Positions 8,001 to 15,524 of a stretch of 18,785 nucleotides of DNA are shown here, in pieces. This DNA comes from Candidatus Latescibacteria bacterium 4484_181. Lineage in GTDB: Bacteria > Latescibacterota > MVCY01. A model generated the notes under the pieces. It saw only the letters and a list, made by a program, of their open reading frames with translations, searched no databases and was not told where the DNA came from. The stretch is from NCBI GenBank assembly GCA_002049985.1, contig MVCY01000003.1, positions 1-18,785 on the forward strand, written 5' to 3'. Every line of letters starts with the position of its first letter. Position 1 is the first letter of the stretch. The translations under genes were made by a program, and so were the position numbers.

Positions 8001-9212
8001 TTACCTGCCCTGCTTTTCCAGGAGTCTCCTGGCGATCTTGCCTGCAAAAGTGGGGTATTTGAGCAGCTTCAGGCCCACGCTAACCAGATTGAAGCCGTTG
8101 GCCAGATCTACAATATCCTGGCCAATGAGTATATCGGCAAGGCGGTTTAGCTCCCGGTCGGAGAGTTTCGTTATCACCTGCTGGGCCTTGAGACTGTCGC
8201 TTATGCGTTTACCCCACACCTTATTGAATTGCTGTGGATAGGCAGAGAGTTTTTCACGGGATGTATTGCCTTCCAACAGAGCTTCTGCAGCTACCTCTCC
8301 GGCTATCTTACCGGCGGCAATGCTGGAGTGTATTCCGGCTCCGGTGAGCGGTATCACCTGTCCGGCGGCGTCTCCACATAACATCAAGCCATCCTGGACT
8401 ATTTCTTCTACCTGTCCTCCTATCGGCACTGGTGCTGCTCCCATTTTCAAGACCCGAGCTTTCTTGAAGCGGTGAGGATGCGTCTTGATAAATCTGTCTA
8501 AACATCTTCTGGCTGGTGCACCCTGGGTTCCAAGACCCACATTTGCCAGACCTTTCCCCTTGGGGAAAATCCATACATAACCATCAGGGGCAACATTGTT
8601 GCCTACAAACATCTCGAGGGTTCTCTTGTCAATCAAATGGCAGTTGTCCATTTGGTACTGCACGCAGGGGATTACTCTGTAGCCCTTTCGGTTAAAGGAT
8701 CTTCTGGCCACCAAAGAGTTTACTCCGTCGCAGCCTATCACTATCTTTGCCTCTACCAGCTGTTCCCCTTTATTGGTGGCGACTACGCACCTGAATAGTC
8801 CATTGTGACGGAGTAGCTGGTTAGCTACAGCCTCGGTCCATACTTCTGCTCCGGCCTGAAAGGCCAGCCTCGCCATCTCCTCTAAAAATGCCCTCTTATT
8901 GAGTATATAACCTCCATCGTAGCCAATACTTCCGGCGCAAATCTCTACTTTTTTCTCCTCTTCAGGTGCATAGACCAAAACCCGATCGATCTCCTCACCA
9001 CAGATAAAATTCTGCGAAGGGGGAACCTCTGCTTCGGCGAAGGTAGCGGTTGACACAGCCTCACCGCAAACCTTCAGACCGAACTGTTTCCCTTTTTCAA
9101 TCAGTAAGGTCTTAACCCCCTTCTGTGCGGCTTTTCTGGCAGCCATCAGCCCAGCCGGTCCACCGCCGATAACCAGGATGTCACAACGTGCAATTTTCTT
9201 GTCTGTTAGCAT
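8001..9212 (-). CDS. Geranylgeranyl-reductase-family FAD-dependent oxidoreductase
   Basis: This 403-residue flavoprotein starts with a Rossmann FAD motif (GGGPAG, residues 16-21) and Glu39 for the ribose. It then has KVCGEAVS (48-54), IGCDGVNSLVAR (159-170), the family-typical GYVWIFPKG (211-219) and a second FAD motif CGDAAGQVIPLTGAGI (279-294). These match the geranylgeranyl reductase family, which saturates double bonds in polyprenyl chains of archaeal lipids, chlorophyll side chains or quinones. No isoprenoid or quinone gene is nearby, so the substrate cannot be told. The ATG (complement of 9210-9212) is preceded by AGAGG. It converges on the S41 protease gene; 195 bases separate the stops and I see no strong terminator there. 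A generic FAD monooxygenase-fold enzyme is the alternative. Confidence 0.88.
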   Translation of the reverse strand: MLTDKKIARCDILVIGGGPAGLMAARKAAQKGVKTLLIEKGKQFGLKVCGEAVSTATFAEAEVPPSQNFICGEEIDRVLVYAPEEEKKVEICAGSIGYDGGYILNKRAFLEEMARLAFQAGAEVWTEAVANQLLRHNGLFRCVVATNKGEQLVEAKIVIGCDGVNSLVARRSFNRKGYRVIPCVQYQMDNCHLIDKRTLEMFVGNNVAPDGYVWIFPKGKGLANVGLGTQGAPARRCLDRFIKTHPHRFKKARVLKMGAAPVPIGGQVEEIVQDGLMLCGDAAGQVIPLTGAGIHSSIAAGKIAGEVAAEALLEGNTSREKLSAYPQQFNKVWGKRISDSLKAQQVITKLSDRELNRLADILIGQDIVDLANGFNLVSVGLKLLKYPTFAGKIARRLLEKQGR

Positions 9213-9594
9213 AAATTAACCTCTGGAACCAAGTTTTTCCCCTCTCGCCCTTCTTAGGCTAAAAAGAAAGACCAGCTTTGGTATCCAACAGGACTTTGGT
9301 TAGCAAAAAATAGACAAGGGCATGTTGTACCATCGAGTCCAGTTGGAGACATAGCCGCAGTGGCTACAAAACAACCGCCAGTAACGCAAGGTGTCACAGA
9401 TAAAACGTGAATGAGAATGAATTATGTTATGACGGTTAGCGCAGCTATCAAGGGTATATCGATTAGACTCTCTCGACAAGCCTTACGTCTTCTATGGGGC
9501 TTTGCGGTTAGACAAAAACAGAAAATGTGCTGACCACTCACATAACCAAAAATAGGACATCCTTTCTGCTCTGTCAAGAGTGATTTCACCCTAC

Positions 9595-9610
9595 TCATAG
9601 TCTCCTATGA
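9595..9610. repeat. Perfect 6-bp hairpin upstream of the lnt promoter
   Basis: TCATAG, loop TCTC, CTATGA. It lies about 50 bases before the -35 box of the lnt promoter and has no T-tract, so it is not a terminator. It might be a regulator site or chance. Confidence 0.3.
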
Positions 9611-9662
9611 ATCTTCTCAACACTCGGTCAGGGAGGGGAAACGACCTTGAGTGAAGTGCATC

Positions 9663-9690
9663 TTGACTTTCGGGGGAAAAGAGCTATATT
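9663..9690 (+). promoter_or_regulatory. Sigma70-type promoter for lnt
   Basis: TTGACT (9663-9668) and TATATT (9685-9690) are 16 bases apart, giving a leader of roughly 45 bases before the lnt ATG. The same hexamers occur in the argJ promoter at 14371-14399 with a 17-base spacer, and both continue as TATATTTTA. Confidence 0.6.
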
Positions 9691-9740
9691 TTATACTCCG
9701 ATTTGTTTCCTGTTGACTATTAGGCCTGGTTGAGTTATCT

Positions 9741-11246
9741 ATGGACAAACGAGATCTCATTCTTTCGACAACTTCTGGAGCGTTGCTATCGCTGGCTTTC
9801 CCACCGTTGAGGCTTGGATTCATAGCCTACGGTGCACTTGTTCCCTTCTTCTCACTGTTTCCTCACAGCAAGCACAAAGATGCCCTTCTTTGCGGGTTCG
9901 TCACTGGTCTGTGCTTTAATGCCGGCACCGTTTATTGGATCTGCTGGCCTACCCTTGCTGGAGGTCTGTTCTCCTTCTTTTTCCTCTCCCTCTTTTTTAT
10001 GCTATTTGCGCTGATGCTCAATTTGGCCATCCGGAGCTGGGGCACAAAGGGCTTTCTTTTTGCTCCATTCCTGTGGACAGCCATAGAATACCTCCGTTCG
10101 TTTGGCCAGCTTGCCTTTCCCTGGACCCTCTTGGGCAATACCCAGACAGAATATACTCGACTGATTCAATTTGCCTCAATAAGCGGCGTTTATGGAATAT
10201 CCTTCTGGGTGGTAACCATCAATCTCTGTCTTTACAGTCTGTTGCGGCACGCCACGCTCAAAAGAGGCAGAGTAGGAGAGAGGCTTTTTCACGTTCTGGT
10301 TGTTATTCTAATTCTATTATTCATCATACCTTACATTTATGGCAATAGGGTAATTCCCAAGGAGCGGCTGGAGGGGGAGGTTAAGGTGGCGGTGATTCAG
10401 CCCAGCATTCCCATAGACGTTAAGTGGGCACCAGAAGGGGTTACCGTCAGTTTTAGCACCTTAGAGCAAATGACGATCAGAGCCTGTTCCTATCGACCCG
10501 ACCTGGTTATCTGGCCAGAGACGGCAACCCCTTGCTATCTTATGCGTCAAGGAGAATACCGGATGAGACTCCACAACTTCTGTGACTCCCTTAACGTCCC
10601 TATCCTCACTGGATCGCCAGATTATGATTTCCAGACAGGGAGGTTTTACAATTCCGCCTTCCTTTTTATGCCAGGAAAGAGAGAGGTTCAAGGCTATGAC
10701 AAAATACATCTTGTTCCAGGAAGCGAGCGGATGCCTTTTTCAGATACCTTTCCGTTCCTAAAGAAGTTTGCCTTCAGGGCTGGCGACTTCTCGGCGGGAA
10801 AACGGTTCACAGTTTTTCAGCACCCCAAGGGAAGATTTTCAACTCTTATCTGTTTCGAGTCAATATTTCCTGAGCTCGCCAGGCAATTTGCGCTTCAGGG
10901 GGCGCAATTTCTGGTGAATATCACCAATGATGCTTGGTTTGGCAGAACTTCCGGCCCTTATCAGCATGCCGAGATAGCTGTGTTCCGGGCTATTGAAAAC
11001 CGGATTGCTATCGCTCGCTGTGCCAACACTGGGGTGTCGATGTTCATTGACCCCTACGGGAGGGTCTCCGGGGCAACCCCTATTTTTACCTCCAGAATCC
11101 TCGTAGACACTCTGCCCTTGAGAAGAGAGGAGACCTTTTTTACCCGCCATGGAAATCTATTCTCCAAGGTATGCGTAGCGTTATCTGGAATAGCTTTGGT
11201 TTGGGTAGTAGTGAGCGGGACGAGAAAAATTCGAGAGCTCTGGTGA
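9741..11246 (+). CDS. lnt: Apolipoprotein N-acyltransferase Lnt
   Basis: Lnt adds the third acyl chain to the N-terminal cysteine of lipoproteins at the inner membrane, a hallmark of diderms. The 501 residues match the usual length. Residues 1-205 contain several hydrophobic segments (for example LFSFFFLSLFFMLFALML), and the periplasmic nitrilase-like domain spans about 213-475. The catalytic triad is visible: Glu260 (VIWPETATP), Lys321 (YDKIHLVPGSERMPF) and Cys371 (LICFESIFPE). A last membrane segment (VALSGIALVWVVV) ends the protein. The ATG has only a weak upstream GAG, but the N-terminus looks right for the family. The window also encodes two predicted lipoproteins that would be substrates. 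No partner gene is adjacent; it seems to be transcribed alone. Confidence 0.95.
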   Translation: MDKRDLILSTTSGALLSLAFPPLRLGFIAYGALVPFFSLFPHSKHKDALLCGFVTGLCFNAGTVYWICWPTLAGGLFSFFFLSLFFMLFALMLNLAIRSWGTKGFLFAPFLWTAIEYLRSFGQLAFPWTLLGNTQTEYTRLIQFASISGVYGISFWVVTINLCLYSLLRHATLKRGRVGERLFHVLVVILILLFIIPYIYGNRVIPKERLEGEVKVAVIQPSIPIDVKWAPEGVTVSFSTLEQMTIRACSYRPDLVIWPETATPCYLMRQGEYRMRLHNFCDSLNVPILTGSPDYDFQTGRFYNSAFLFMPGKREVQGYDKIHLVPGSERMPFSDTFPFLKKFAFRAGDFSAGKRFTVFQHPKGRFSTLICFESIFPELARQFALQGAQFLVNITNDAWFGRTSGPYQHAEIAVFRAIENRIAIARCANTGVSMFIDPYGRVSGATPIFTSRILVDTLPLRREETFFTRHGNLFSKVCVALSGIALVWVVVSGTRKIRELW

Positions 11247-11289
11247 CAAGAAATAAGAGGAGAAGCTAAGATAATTGAAACATGTCACC

Positions 11290-11317
11290 CCGCCAAAATT
11301 ATCGCATCGGCGGTTTT
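11290..11317 (+). terminator. Weak candidate terminator after lnt
   Basis: CCGCC (11290-11294) can pair with GGCGG (11309-11313) across a 14-base loop, and TTTTGTAT follows. The stem is short, so the call is tentative. It lies 43 bases after the lnt stop, in the convergent gap with the aminotransferase. Confidence 0.35.
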
Positions 11318-11506
11318 GTATAGATCCGTTAGACGGCAACCCGAAGCATCTCAATTGGAAGCCTGGGTGGAATGCGAGTCGCTTGGCTTAAATAAATTAC
11401 CCTTTGACAAGCATGATCGAAGGATTTAAAGGATGATCTTAAGGTCGTGCTGAATTGCCCAGCTTTCTGGCATAATTGGGTCTGGTTCTTCTGATGACCT
11501 ATCATC

Positions 11507-12706
11507 TTACTTGAGGAGTCTGTTAAGTCCTCTTTCGAGTCTATCCATTGCATGTTTGATATTCTGCATAGAAGTGGCGTAGGAGAGCCTAATGTGGTTG
11601 TCAGCTCCGAAGCCAGCACCAGGCACGCAGGCCACTTTCTCTTTTTCCAAGAGGAAATCGCAAAGGGCTACAGAGCCGTCGATTCTGGTGCCGTCCATCG
11701 AAATTCCGTAGAAGGCAGAGACATCTGGAAACACATAAAAAGCTCCTTGTGGCACTGAACAGGAGAGACCCTGGATAGAGTTCAACCGTTGTACTATGTA
11801 TTTTCTCCTTTCGTTGAAAGCCTTCCTCATTTTCTCTACGCTTTCCTGAGGACCGGTGAGCGCCTCTAAGGCTGCTGCTTGGGCAACAGAGCAGGGGTTC
11901 GATGTCTGCTGGCTCTGAATCTTTCCCATAGCCTGGATAATCTCCTGCGGGCCAGCCGCATAGCCTATCCGCCAACCAGTCATCGCATAGGACTTAGAGA
12001 CGCCGTTTACCACTATCGTTTGCTCCTGCATACCATCCTGAGCGGCGATACTGTGATGGACTGCGCCGTCGTAGATGATCTTCTCATAAATCTCGTCGGA
12101 AAGCACGTATATTCCTGCCTCAAGCACTATTCTTGCCAGCTCCTTAATCTCTTGCTCGCTGTAGACAACGCCACTGGGATTGGAGGGCGAGTTTAAGATG
12201 AGCAACTTAGTCCGGTTACCTATAGCTTTTCTGAGCTGTTTGGGGGTGATCTTCAAGCCGTTCTCCTTCTTGGCTTCAAGAATAACCGGAGTGCCGCCTG
12301 CCAATTTCACCTGTTCAGGGTAACTAACCCAGTAGGGAGCTGGGATAATCACCTCGTCTGCCCTTTCCACCAGCGCCATAATTGCCAGAGATATCGAGTG
12401 TTTTCCTCCGCAACTGACTATCACCTGCGAAGGTTCGTACACTAGACCATTCTCTCTTTTAAGCTTCTCACAGATGGCCTCTCTCAGCTCAGGGGTCCCC
12501 ACTGCTGGGGTATATTTGGTGAAACCACGGTTAATTGCCTCGATTGCTGCCTCTCTGATGTTCTCCGGAGTATTGAAGTCCGGTTCCCCTGCACTCAAAG
12601 CGATGACGTCAACTCCAGCCTTCTTCATTGCCTTGGCCTTGGCGGTTATGGCCAAGGTGACCGAGGGCTGAATACCCTGGATGTTCCTGGAAATGCACAT
12701 CTTCAT
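11507..12706 (-). CDS. aspC: Class I PLP-dependent aminotransferase (AspC/AspB type)
   Basis: The 399-residue cytoplasmic enzyme most likely moves an amino group between aspartate or a similar amino acid and 2-oxoglutarate. It shows the fold type I landmarks in order: SAGEPDFNTP (38-47), TKYTPAVGTPELREA (63-77), the PLP-stacking APYWVSYP region, NSPSNPSG (172-179), LSDEIYE (202-208), the PLP lysine Lys238 in VSKSYAMTGWRIGY, and a carboxylate-binding Arg near the C-terminus (HIRLSYA). The pattern is that of the Thermus/Bacillus subgroup, whose members may also use prephenate or other keto acids, so the exact substrate is open. The ATG is preceded by GGAGAGGA; a second in-frame ATG lies two codons in. 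The gene is on the same strand as argJ, but a 394-base gap argues against one operon. Confidence 0.92.
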   Translation of the reverse strand: MKMCISRNIQGIQPSVTLAITAKAKAMKKAGVDVIALSAGEPDFNTPENIREAAIEAINRGFTKYTPAVGTPELREAICEKLKRENGLVYEPSQVIVSCGGKHSISLAIMALVERADEVIIPAPYWVSYPEQVKLAGGTPVILEAKKENGLKITPKQLRKAIGNRTKLLILNSPSNPSGVVYSEQEIKELARIVLEAGIYVLSDEIYEKIIYDGAVHHSIAAQDGMQEQTIVVNGVSKSYAMTGWRIGYAAGPQEIIQAMGKIQSQQTSNPCSVAQAAALEALTGPQESVEKMRKAFNERRKYIVQRLNSIQGLSCSVPQGAFYVFPDVSAFYGISMDGTRIDGSVALCDFLLEKEKVACVPGAGFGADNHIRLSYATSMQNIKHAMDRLERGLNRLLK

Positions 12707-13100
12707 TATCCTCTCCTCTCCGGATAGCCTGTGAAGTGGTCTATTTTAGCTTCTTGATTTCCCAGAGGGTGTTATTTCAACTCCTAAGCTGTGCATAAAT
12801 GACTTAAACTCAGATTCGGAAAAACCCTTTAGAGATTTTCCTCTCTCTTGCCCGGACTCTGCTGAAAAACTGCAATTTCACAGAAAAGGTGCTCCATTCT
12901 AACTTGAAAACAGATTGTAGGAGGCGTCTGCAGACGCCGAAGATCCTCGGACAAGGTGGGCCTGACAAAAGGGAACTCTTTGCGAATCAATCCATATTCT
13001 ATTTCTTCGCTTCTGTTTCAATTGATTTATCACAGTGGATTGGCGGAAAGTGGAGAATCAAACTTCTGCTTCGGGAGCTTTCTCAGTCCCTTCTATTGCG
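12707..13100. other. 394-base intergenic region between argJ and the aminotransferase gene
   Basis: No credible gene is present; the open frames here have no family resemblance. It contains a perfect GC-rich palindrome at 12923-12938 and a weak A/T-rich inverted pair, GGAAAA (12818-12823) with TTTTCC (12836-12841). A promoter for the aminotransferase must lie here if the genes are separate, but I could not find a good -35/-10 pair on the minus strand. Confidence 0.5.
12923..12938. repeat. Perfect 16-base palindrome, REP-like
   Basis: GGCGTCTGCAGACGCC would fold as a 6-bp GC-rich stem with a TGCA loop. No T-tract follows on either strand, so it is not a typical terminator, though it lies downstream of argJ and could protect mRNA ends. 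A near-copy of its right part (GTCTGCAGGCGCC) sits at 7890-7902 in another intergenic gap. Confidence 0.5.
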
Positions 13101-14303
13101 TCACGTCGAATATTTCGCATTGATCTTCACGTATTCATAGCTCAAATCGCACGTGTAGACCTGCGCTCGCTGGTTACCCTGGTTCAGATCGATATTTATC
13201 TCTACCTCTGGAGCGGAAAGTAGTTGTCTTGCCTCTCCCATAGAGAAGTCGGCTCCCACTCCATTCTTGCAAAGCACCAGGTTGCCAATGGAGATACTGA
13301 TTTTTCTCTCTTCGACCTGAGCGCCAGATGCGCCCAGCGCCGCAGCAATTCTGCCCCAATTGGGGTCTTGCCCGAACACCGCGGTTTTCACTAGATTGGA
13401 GTTGGCAACAGCAAAGGCAACCTGTTTTGCTTCACAGAAACTTCTGGCTCTCTCCACAGAGACGGTGATCAACTTCGTTGCTCCCTCCCCGTCTTTGGCG
13501 ATCATCTTCGCCAGCTCAGTGGTGACAAAGTCTAAAGCCGCAGCGAAGCTTTTGCAATCATCAGAGTTTTCGGTAATTTCATTGCCTTCGCTTAGACCGT
13601 TGGCCAGAATTAGGGCCATATCGTTTGTGCTGGTGTCACCGTCAACGGTAATCATATTGAAGGACTTGTCCACAGAATGCCGTAAGAGCCGCTGTAGGAG
13701 TTCAGGTCCGATTTTGGCGTCTGTGGTCAAAAACGCCAGCATAGTGGCCATATTGGGGCAGATCATCCCAGAACCTTTAGCTATGCCGCCAATTCTGATG
13801 ATAGAGTTGGACAATTCCGCTTCTACCGCTATTTTCTTGGTGACGGTATCCGTGGTCAGAATAGCCTCGGCAGCTCCGTTGTCGTCGTCTCCAAGCAAAG
13901 AGACCAGCTTAGGCACTGCCCTCTCAATTCGTCTCATTGGAAGATAACGGCCAATGACCCCGGTGGAGGCAACTACCACCATGTCCACAGAGATGTTCAA
14001 TTGGTGAGCAATTAGCTGTGCGATCCGGAGGGCATCTTTTCTGCCCCGCTCTCCGGTGCAAGCGTTGGCGTAGCCAGAGTTACAGAAGATCGCCTGGGCT
14101 CTTCCGTCCGCCAGATGTCTCTGGGTGAGCCAAAGGGGTGCTGCTTTGAAGCGATTGGTAGTGTAGACTGCCGCCGCTATGGCCGGCACTTCAGAATAGA
14201 GCAGCGCCAGATCTCTCTTCCGACTCCTAATGCCGCAACTTACCCCAGCAGCCGTAAAACCCCGAGGCGATACGACTGAATCGGAAATAACCTTGATTTG
14301 CAA
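13101..14303 (-). CDS. argJ: Glutamate N-acetyltransferase ArgJ (possibly bifunctional)
   Basis: ArgJ moves the acetyl group from N-acetylornithine to glutamate in the cyclic arginine pathway; some versions also use acetyl-CoA. I place the start at TTG (complement of 14301-14303), giving 400 residues, the usual length. The frame extends back to an ATG at 14435, but the extra residues lack family resemblance and a promoter sits inside that extension. Visible landmarks are RGFTAAGVSCGIR near the N-terminus, the autocleavage segment KGSGMICPNMATML with Thr187 as nucleophile, TVDGDTSTND, and the C-terminus DLSYEYVKINAKYST. The precursor should cleave itself before Thr187. No other arginine gene is in view, so argJ stands apart from any arg cluster. 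Whether it is mono- or bifunctional cannot be judged from sequence. Confidence 0.93.
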   Translation of the reverse strand: MQIKVISDSVVSPRGFTAAGVSCGIRSRKRDLALLYSEVPAIAAAVYTTNRFKAAPLWLTQRHLADGRAQAIFCNSGYANACTGERGRKDALRIAQLIAHQLNISVDMVVVASTGVIGRYLPMRRIERAVPKLVSLLGDDDNGAAEAILTTDTVTKKIAVEAELSNSIIRIGGIAKGSGMICPNMATMLAFLTTDAKIGPELLQRLLRHSVDKSFNMITVDGDTSTNDMALILANGLSEGNEITENSDDCKSFAAALDFVTTELAKMIAKDGEGATKLITVSVERARSFCEAKQVAFAVANSNLVKTAVFGQDPNWGRIAAALGASGAQVEERKISISIGNLVLCKNGVGADFSMGEARQLLSAPEVEINIDLNQGNQRAQVYTCDLSYEYVKINAKYST

Positions 14304-14307
14304 TTCG

Positions 14308-14315
14308 CCTCCTCT
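14308..14315 (-). promoter_or_regulatory. Strong ribosome binding site for argJ with TTG start
   Basis: AGAGGAGG on the minus strand ends 4 bases before the TTG at 14303-14301. It is the best Shine-Dalgarno near the ArgJ N-terminus and decides the unusual start. Confidence 0.75.
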
Positions 14316-14370
14316 CTGCAAAAGAAAGTGTGTAGAACCGATAATCGAAACTGCTGCTGAAATCAGGTAA

Positions 14371-14399
14371 AATATATAATAGGCGGAATTAGAAGTCAA
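14371..14399 (-). promoter_or_regulatory. Sigma70-type promoter for argJ
   Basis: On the minus strand TTGACT (14399-14394) and TATATT (14376-14371) are separated by exactly 17 bases. The predicted leader before the TTG start is about 60 bases. It overlaps the open frame upstream of TTG, which shows that the ATG at 14435 is not the start. Confidence 0.7.
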
Positions 14400-14410
14400 C
14401 CACAATGTGG
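14400..14410. promoter_or_regulatory. Palindrome between the two divergent promoters, possible operator
   Basis: CCACAATGTGG (perfect 5-base arms around one A) directly abuts the -35 box of the argJ promoter and lies 18 bases before the -35 box of the MoxR promoter. A protein bound here could affect both. It does not look like an ArgR box. The site is short, so chance is possible. Confidence 0.35.
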
Positions 14411-14428
14411 GGTTCCGCTGAAAACGCC

Positions 14429-14457
14429 TTGACATCAGTCCCTGAACTGGTTATTTT
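14429..14457 (+). promoter_or_regulatory. Sigma70-type promoter for the MoxR-DUF58-BatA operon
   Basis: TTGACA (14429-14434) is the consensus -35 hexamer, and TATTTT (14452-14457) follows after a 17-base spacer. The predicted leader to the ATG at 14523 is about 60 bases. Confidence 0.65.
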
Positions 14458-14522
14458 GGTAGCATTCCAACGGAGTATCACTATCCGAGCAGCCAAGAAG
14501 ACCGAATCCAGCGAGGAGAAGA

Positions 14523-15524
14523 ATGTTAAAGGAAACAGCTTCGCAGGACTTAGAAGCAGTAGAAAAGTTGAGGGAAGCACGGGATAAGATACTTGAAGAG
14601 ATTGCCAAGGTTATCATAGGGCAGCAGGAGATTGTGGAACAACTTCTAATTGCCCTGCTTTCAGGAGGTCACTGTCTGCTGATAGGGGTGCCTGGTTTGG
14701 CCAAAACTCTACTTATAAGTACACTGGCGAGGGTTCTGGATCTCAAATTCAACCGAATACAGTTCACCCCTGACCTTATGCCTTCTGATATCACAGGAAC
14801 CGAGGTGATTGAGGAAGACATATCCACCGGGCGAAAAGTGTTCAAGTTTATGAAAGGACCAGTGTTTGCTAACATCATCCTGGCAGACGAGATAAACCGC
14901 ACCCCACCGAAGACCCAGGCAGCGCTGCTTCAAGCGATGCAAGAACGTGAAGTCACTGCGTCTGGACAGACATTCAAATTGGACGAGCCGTTCTTTGTAT
15001 TAGCTACTCAGAATCCTATTGAACAGGAAGGGACATATCCGCTGCCCGAGGCGCAACTGGATAGGTTTATGTTCAACTTGTGGATTAGCTATCCCAGTGC
15101 CGAGGAAGAGAAAAAGATCGTTGACTGCACTACCAGTGCCTACAGCCAGGAGGTCCGTAAGGTTTTGAATGCCAGGGAAATCTCCCAACTACAAAGGCTT
15201 GTTCGCAAAGTTCCAGTGTCCGAGTATGTCGTCGCCTATGCAGTCAATTTGGTCCGGAAGACCCGTCCCAATCAGAACGGCGTTCCCCCCTACATTCGGG
15301 AGTGGGTTAGCTGGGGGGCGGGCCCTCGCGCCTCCCAATACCTTGTACTAGGGGCAAAAACTCGGGCCGTCTTAGACGGAAGACCTACCCCGTCGGTCGA
15401 AGACGTAAGGGCAGTGGCCACACCTGTCCTGCGCCATCGCATTGTTACTAACTTCAACGCCGAGGCCGAAGGGGTCGACACTGCCCAGATCATCCAGCGG
15501 CTCCTCAGTGAAACGGAGAGATGA
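14523..15524 (+). CDS. MoxR-family AAA+ ATPase
   Basis: This is a 333-residue cytoplasmic AAA+ protein. MoxR ATPases act as chaperone-like partners of VWA-domain proteins, in cofactor insertion or in stress and envelope functions. Walker A is GVPGLAKT (55-62), Walker B IILADEIN (118-125), and sensor 1 lies in LATQNPIEQEGTYPLPEAQLD with Asn164; this long motif is typical of MoxR. The C-terminal lid region includes RASQYLVLGAKTRAVLDGR. The ATG follows GAGGAGAAG. The stop overlaps the DUF58 start by four bases (ATGA), so the two are translationally coupled. Length and motifs are normal for the family. The target of the chaperone activity is not known. Confidence 0.95.
   Translation: MLKETASQDLEAVEKLREARDKILEEIAKVIIGQQEIVEQLLIALLSGGHCLLIGVPGLAKTLLISTLARVLDLKFNRIQFTPDLMPSDITGTEVIEEDISTGRKVFKFMKGPVFANIILADEINRTPPKTQAALLQAMQEREVTASGQTFKLDEPFFVLATQNPIEQEGTYPLPEAQLDRFMFNLWISYPSAEEEKKIVDCTTSAYSQEVRKVLNAREISQLQRLVRKVPVSEYVVAYAVNLVRKTRPNQNGVPPYIREWVSWGAGPRASQYLVLGAKTRAVLDGRPTPSVEDVRAVATPVLRHRIVTNFNAEAEGVDTAQIIQRLLSETER

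Larger units (their letters stand above)
9213..9740. other. 528-base intergenic region between the divergent GGR-family gene and lnt
   Basis: I see no convincing gene, tRNA or known riboswitch here. Visible items are a small hairpin TAGCC-GCAGT-GGCTA at 9352-9366, a better one at 9595-9610, and a promoter for lnt at 9663-9690. No clear promoter for the minus-strand flavoprotein stands out. The length leaves room for a small RNA, but nothing specific supports one. Confidence 0.5.

Noticed and set aside
7956..9393. TAACGCAAGGTG occurs at 7956-7967 and 9382-9393, flanking the flavoprotein gene like a duplicated target or direct repeat.
   Set aside because: A 12-base match is expected by chance several times in a window this size, and the flanks do not match.
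9213..9740. A tRNA or small structured RNA in the 528-base gap.
   Set aside because: No T-loop sequence, acceptor-stem pairing or known riboswitch core was found by eye; only small isolated hairpins are present.
13360..13947. A 195-codon open frame on the + strand inside argJ.
   Set aside because: It is antisense to a firmly identified gene with conserved motifs.
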